NCBI GenBank assembly: GCA_009823395.1
Contig: CM020514.1
Coordinates: 9,052,966-9,116,965, forward strand
DNA from: Thamnaconus septentrionalis
Taxonomy: Eukaryota > Chordata > Actinopteri > Tetraodontiformes > Monacanthidae
DNA: 64,000 bases
Reading direction: 5' to 3'
Positions 61,501-64,000 of the stretch are shown here, one piece after another; position 1 is the stretch's first letter; every line of letters starts with the position of its first letter. The notes under the pieces were generated by a model. That model ran no database searches and was not told where the DNA came from. It saw nothing but the letters and a program-made list of their open reading frames with translations. The position numbers were made by a program, and so were the translations under genes.

Positions 61501-63556
61501 GAGAGGGAGAAGATCGAGCAAATCACGTACAGCGACAGCAGGAGGTCCAGGACCTTCAAGGAGATGCAGGAGAAGAGGTGAGCGACGGGGAAGAACGCAA
61601 AAAAGTTTCTCTCTTCTCTCTGTTTCTACACTGACTTGCTAACTTTGCTTTGCTCATTAACTTTCTTCCTCCGTTTCGCCTCTTTAACCCATCGGAGGGG
61701 GAGTCTTTTCTGAGGTAATAAGAGACAACTTGTTTATTCCCCTTTTTCTTTCTCTTTTTTTTGCGGCATTAAATGCGAGGGATTATCTGTGCGGGAGGAG
61801 GAGGCTCCCTGTAATTACGCCTTCAGTCACTGTACGAGTGTAACCAGATCATCCGCTCGCAGGCTGCCCCCTCCTCTCCCTGCTTCCCCTCCTGTCACTC
61901 ACGTCTTTCATCTTTTTTTCCCCCTTTAAGCCGCTCCCCTTTAATTTTCCACGTCGCCGTCCACTCTCTACCTCTTCTTCCCACGCTCACGCCGTCCCTG
62001 CCCTTGTCCCCGACACCCGCAGGGAAAGTAAAGGTCGGCTCTCGTCCCTGTCTTACCTGGACACCGAGGACGACGCGTTCGAGGCACCTGTCGTCTCCCC
62101 GCGCACCCGCGCCCTGCCTGAGCGGAGCTACACCATTGACACTCCTTACACTTCCTCCGAAACCAAGAAGACGACCATACCTGCTGCCGACGGTCCCACG
62201 TCCACCGCCGGCCGCAGCCCCGCCCTCAGATCCCGCTCTCCCCTCTCGGAGCGCACGGCCAGAGTCAGAACAGAGGAGAGCACCACCGTCATCACCTCCT
62301 CCTCCACCACCTCCTCTTCCTCCTCCAGCCCTGCGCGGAAGCCGGTGGAAGCGAGGTACCCCCTGTCGCATAAACAGGCAGTGGAGGAGGTCCAGCCGCA
62401 GCCCAGCTCGATGGAAGCCAAGCCTCCCGCCACCTCTCTGGTTTCCGCCTCCCTCCCCAGGAGCTTCCAGAAAGCCGAGGGTTCACGCCTATCCTCGGTC
62501 GTGACCCCGAGGCCCTTCGGGGTCACGACCCAGTCGTCCCGTGTCTCCTCGCTCCCCCGAGCCTCCACTGTGAGTACGACACGGCTGTAAATTCGAACTA
62601 TAGTCGTTTGGACCACGGCTTGTGTTTGAGTTGGAGTCATTGTTAGTTCAGATTCCGCTCATATCGATACTTACATGTATGAAGGCATGTTGAAGCCAAT
62701 AACGTAATAACTGGCCAATTACGTTATAAATTTGCCCTATTTAAAATGCAATTGGCCAATAATGTAATAAAAGTCCTAAACCGATGACTTGAAATAACTA
62801 TTGGCAATCAAAAAAAATCTCATCAAAAATCCTTAACAGCGAAAACAAAATGTATTCAAGCACGAGTTACATGTCATACAGACAGACAGAGAGAGAGAGC
62901 AATTTATTACAGTTATATGCAATAAATAAAACTTAAATCAAGTGATGTTAGCATATTATTACGTTCTTGGCTCAGTTATTAGCCAATAACGTAAGCAGAC
63001 CAAGAACGTAACAACTAGCCAATAACGTAATAAGTTATCGGCTCAGGACTTTTATTAGGTTATTGGCCAGTTTTTACATTATTGTCTTCTACAAGGCACT
63101 ACGCTGCTTTTATCGTGCAGGCTTGACTAGTGGAGCTGCTATTTTTAATCCACCCTCACACTTGTTACTGATACAGTAGACTCTGCAAACAGAATTATGT
63201 TTAATCTCATCAAGACTTCCAGGACTGAACTCCTGTTCCCCAGCTTAGTTTCTCAGCCCCGTTTTTCACAATTTACTGTGAGATTCTCACACTGAAGACA
63301 GAACACTCACCTCTTCGCTGCTCCCGGGCAGTTGGACGATACCAGCAGGGGCATCAACGGCAAAGCCGACATCTCCAAGAGGTCGACGGTGCCCAGCCGC
63401 TACAAGCAGTTCGTGACCTCCGAGGACGAGTCCCAGTCGAGCTCCAGCCAGAGCAGCAGCGACGAGGAAGAGAAGGCGGAGAAGAAGGCCGACACCTCAG
63501 CGAGGAACAACACCACCACTCAGACCGTCTCCTCGGTCAAAAGTACCTCCAGTCAG
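28754..63556 (+). CDS. lmo7: LIM domain only protein 7, 5' sixteen coding exons; 3' end outside window
   Basis: LMO7 is a scaffold at adherens junctions and the actin cytoskeleton that also shuttles to the nucleus. Exons: 28754-28825, 34360-34430, 36088-36157, 41687-41793, 50282-50312, 51470-51583, 52898-53102, 54249-54501, 54703-55017, 55484-55825, 56109-56252, 56682-57452 or 57455, 59847-59961, 61438-61577, 62023-62569, 63332-63556. All phases join. An N-terminal CH domain, the central region and a charged coiled coil are present; PDZ and LIM exons are not in the window. LIMCH1 is the paralogue, but position next to uchl3 and residues such as SVVTPRPFG and SSLPR support lmo7. Two tandem ATGs start the frame; the second has the better context (A at -3, G at +4). 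Confidence 0.93.
28826..34359 (+). other. lmo7 intron 1
   Basis: A 5.5-kb intron. Seen inside: a T-run (28865-28885), a (GT)n tract (32257-32280), a 13-bp-arm hairpin (32767-32800), a reverse copy of the GTAAACAGAGGGCTAAA repeat family (32992-33023) and an alternating purine-pyrimidine tract (34256-34292). Long open frames (for example 33072-33374) have no splice context or recognised domain. Confidence 0.6.
32257..32280. repeat. (GT)n microsatellite
   Basis: Twelve GT units in lmo7 intron 1. Confidence 0.9.
34431..36087 (+). other. lmo7 intron 2
   Basis: Intron with donor GTAAGT and acceptor CTCGCAG. No repeat or exon recognised. Confidence 0.65.
36158..41686 (+). other. lmo7 intron 3
   Basis: A 5.5-kb intron holding the repeat cluster at 40281-40534 and short homopolymer runs. 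No conserved coding sequence was found. Confidence 0.6.
40281..40534. repeat. Interspersed repeat tail flanked by (TA)n and (TA)n(GA)n
   Basis: A (TA)n run (40281-40343) is followed by a fish-repeat segment (40344-40465: CCCTGCGATGAACTGGCGAC, then CCAGGGTGTACCCTGCCTTC and GCTGGGATAGGCTCCAGCAG). Then come GAATGAATGAATGA, (TA)n (40475-40508) and (GA)n to 40534. The GAATGA units are the usual unstable 3' tail of this repeat. Confidence 0.8.
41794..50281 (+). other. lmo7 intron 4
   Basis: The longest intron, 8.5 kb. It contains an ATT-rich stretch (about 47517-47544) and the degenerate GGGAACA repeat at 48845-49350. No internal exon could be supported; the CH-domain frame joins directly from 41793 to 50282. 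Confidence 0.6.
48845..49350 (+). repeat. Degenerate minisatellite-like array, GGGAACAYAGG units
   Basis: Units such as GGGAACATGGG, GGGAACACAGG, GGGAACATAG and GGAACATAG recur about every 15-60 bases, together with GACTAGAACTTG and CTTGTCATGGTC-type blocks, across roughly 500 bases. Unit length and spacing are irregular, as in an old array. Confidence 0.6.
50313..51469 (+). other. lmo7 intron 5
   Basis: Intron between exons 5 and 6. It holds a (GA)n tract at 51224-51260, about 210 bases before the exon 6 acceptor. Confidence 0.7.
51224..51260. repeat. (GA)n microsatellite
   Basis: Nearly pure GA run in lmo7 intron 5. Confidence 0.9.
51584..52897 (+). other. lmo7 intron 6
   Basis: No repeat, RNA gene or further exon recognised. 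The acceptor is AACGCAG after a T-rich tract. Confidence 0.6.
53103..54248 (+). other. lmo7 intron 7
   Basis: Contains a T-run near 53809-53823 and CTCTC-rich DNA at about 54155-54182 before exon 8. Nothing else recognised. Confidence 0.6.
54547..54566. repeat. Short (AC)n tract
   Basis: A roughly 20-base AC run within the 201-base lmo7 intron 8. Confidence 0.85.
55018..55483 (+). other. lmo7 intron 9
   Basis: T-rich short intron leading into the CAG-repeat acceptor of exon 10. Nothing else recognised. Confidence 0.6.
57980..57985 (+). terminator. lmo7: Polyadenylation signal for a short lmo7 transcript
   Basis: AATAAA lies about 520 bases after the TGA at 57457-57459, with ATTAAA at 57724-57729 as a weaker upstream option. 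The position inside an intron of the long form suggests intronic polyadenylation producing the 833-aa form. Confidence 0.55.
58485..58512. repeat. (CA)n microsatellite
   Basis: CA run of about 28 bases in lmo7 intron 12. Confidence 0.9.
60076..60382. mobile_element. Short Tc1/mariner-like inverted-repeat element (MITE), complete
   Basis: The left end TACACTACCAGTCAAAAGTT and the right end read in reverse, TACATTACCAGTCTAAAGTT, form about 25-bp inverted repeats bounded by TA dinucleotides. At 307 bp it has no coding capacity. A partial copy in the opposite orientation lies at 12260-12440. Confidence 0.8.
61281..61314. repeat. (CCT)n trinucleotide repeat
   Basis: A run of CCT/CTC triplets in lmo7 intron 13, about 125 bases before exon 14. 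Confidence 0.9.
61578..62022 (+). other. lmo7 intron 14
   Basis: Pyrimidine-rich intron, donor AAGAG|GTGAGC, acceptor CACCCGCAG. Nothing further recognised. Confidence 0.65.
62697..63084. mobile_element. Inverted-repeat element built of GCCAATAACGTAATA motifs
   Basis: The left end CAATAACGTAATAACTGGCC mirrors the right end, which in reverse reads CAATAATGTAAAAACTGGCC. AAAAGTCCT blocks occur inside both arms, and the motif CCAATAACGTAA recurs several times. It has no coding potential and fills most of lmo7 intron 15. No target duplication was recognised. Confidence 0.65.
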
Positions 63557-64000
63557 GTAGTGAAATCAGCTAACATGCACAGGGGGTTCAAATAATTAGT
63601 CACTTTTAATGTTTTAGTATAATTTATTTATTTAGCAGTTGGTTAGCTCAGTTTTAGCGTCCTGTCCAAACTTCTGTTGGACCTTCCATATGTTTGGAAA
63701 AGAAATAAAATGAAGGGCAGTGTTAAGACCTCTCCCACTCATATATCCCCTTTGTGACATCACAAAGGGGCGGTTCTCAAAAATTGAGGCAAACAAAAGA
63801 AGTAAAGGATGGGATTTTCATATCTCTGATTAGTTCACCAACAGGCTAGAGAAACATTACAGATATTAAACTTTTTGTCATGGTCATGTCTAAGTAAATG
63901 TTGGGACTTTAAATGCAGAAATCTTGACCGTGGTGCAATAAAGAGACGCTTATTTTCACATTTAAATCTTGAATCTTGACCAGGCTTGGAAAGGACACTG
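63557..64000 (+). other. lmo7 intron 16 (partial)
   Basis: Intronic DNA to the window edge. It contains the 24-base near-palindrome at 63747-63770, which belongs to the TGACATCAC repeat family. Confidence 0.6.

Larger units (their letters stand above)
59847..63556 (+). other. lmo7: lmo7 coding exons 13-16: coiled coil and Ser/Thr-rich linker
   Basis: Exon 13 (59847-59961) begins in phase 2 and encodes [20 protein letters not shown]. Exon 14 (61438-61577) encodes [20 protein letters not shown] and FKEMQEKR, the charged helical segment. Exon 15 (62023-62569) is a long Ser/Thr/Pro-rich linker ending [17 protein letters not shown] and VSSLPRAST. Exon 16 (63332-63556) encodes [11 protein letters not shown] followed by a Ser/Glu-rich stretch. 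It ends in phase 0 at CAG|GTAGTG, and the gene continues past the right edge. Confidence 0.92.

Noticed and set aside
28754..63556. Assignment as limch1 instead of lmo7
   Set aside because: The paralogue shares CH and central motifs, but the uchl3/commd6/tbc1d4 neighbourhood and the [14 protein letters not shown] linker fit lmo7.

Overview
The window is vertebrate nuclear DNA, almost certainly from a ray-finned (teleost) fish. It holds four multi-exon protein genes. The evidence is GT-AG introns, GC-rich exons in AT-richer introns, long simple repeats, and decayed DNA transposons of fish type (a Tc1/mariner relic and hAT-like elements with 8-bp target duplications). The gene order and orientation, tbc1d4 (-), commd6 (-), uchl3 (+), lmo7 (+), match human 13q22 as I recall it. 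I rebuilt all reading frames by hand from splice sites, exon phases and remembered family sequences. No database search was possible.

Layout: 1-18995 is the 5' part of tbc1d4 on the minus strand. Fifteen coding exons cover both PTB domains and the Akt-site region, but the Rab-GAP (TBC) domain lies beyond the left edge. 18996-21426 is its GC-rich promoter and an intergenic gap. 21427-23338 is commd6 (minus, six exons, 201 aa). 23339-24283 is a head-to-head promoter shared with uchl3. 24284-26773 is uchl3 (plus, nine exons, 233 aa, catalytic residues intact). 26774-28753 is intergenic DNA with a diverged repeat and the lmo7 5' region. 28754-63556 holds sixteen coding exons of lmo7 (plus): the CH domain, the central region and a coiled-coil segment. 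The PDZ and LIM exons lie beyond the right edge.

The genes do not form one pathway. Tbc1d4 is the insulin/Akt-regulated brake on GLUT4 vesicle Rabs. Commd6 is a COMM-domain subunit linked to endosomal sorting and NF-kB. Uchl3 is a cysteine deubiquitinase that also processes NEDD8. Lmo7 is an actin/adherens-junction scaffold. What binds them is old linkage, and for commd6/uchl3 a shared promoter.

I found no new biological system. The points most worth a second look are splicing features and repeat structures. The splicing features are: an lmo7 stop codon overlapping its own splice donor and followed by a polyadenylation signal; a CAG-repeat tandem acceptor in lmo7; a GC-AG intron in tbc1d4; and a 12-nt microexon in uchl3. 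The repeat structures are: an inverted repeat around an AT microsatellite, two hAT-like elements, and several perfect palindromes.
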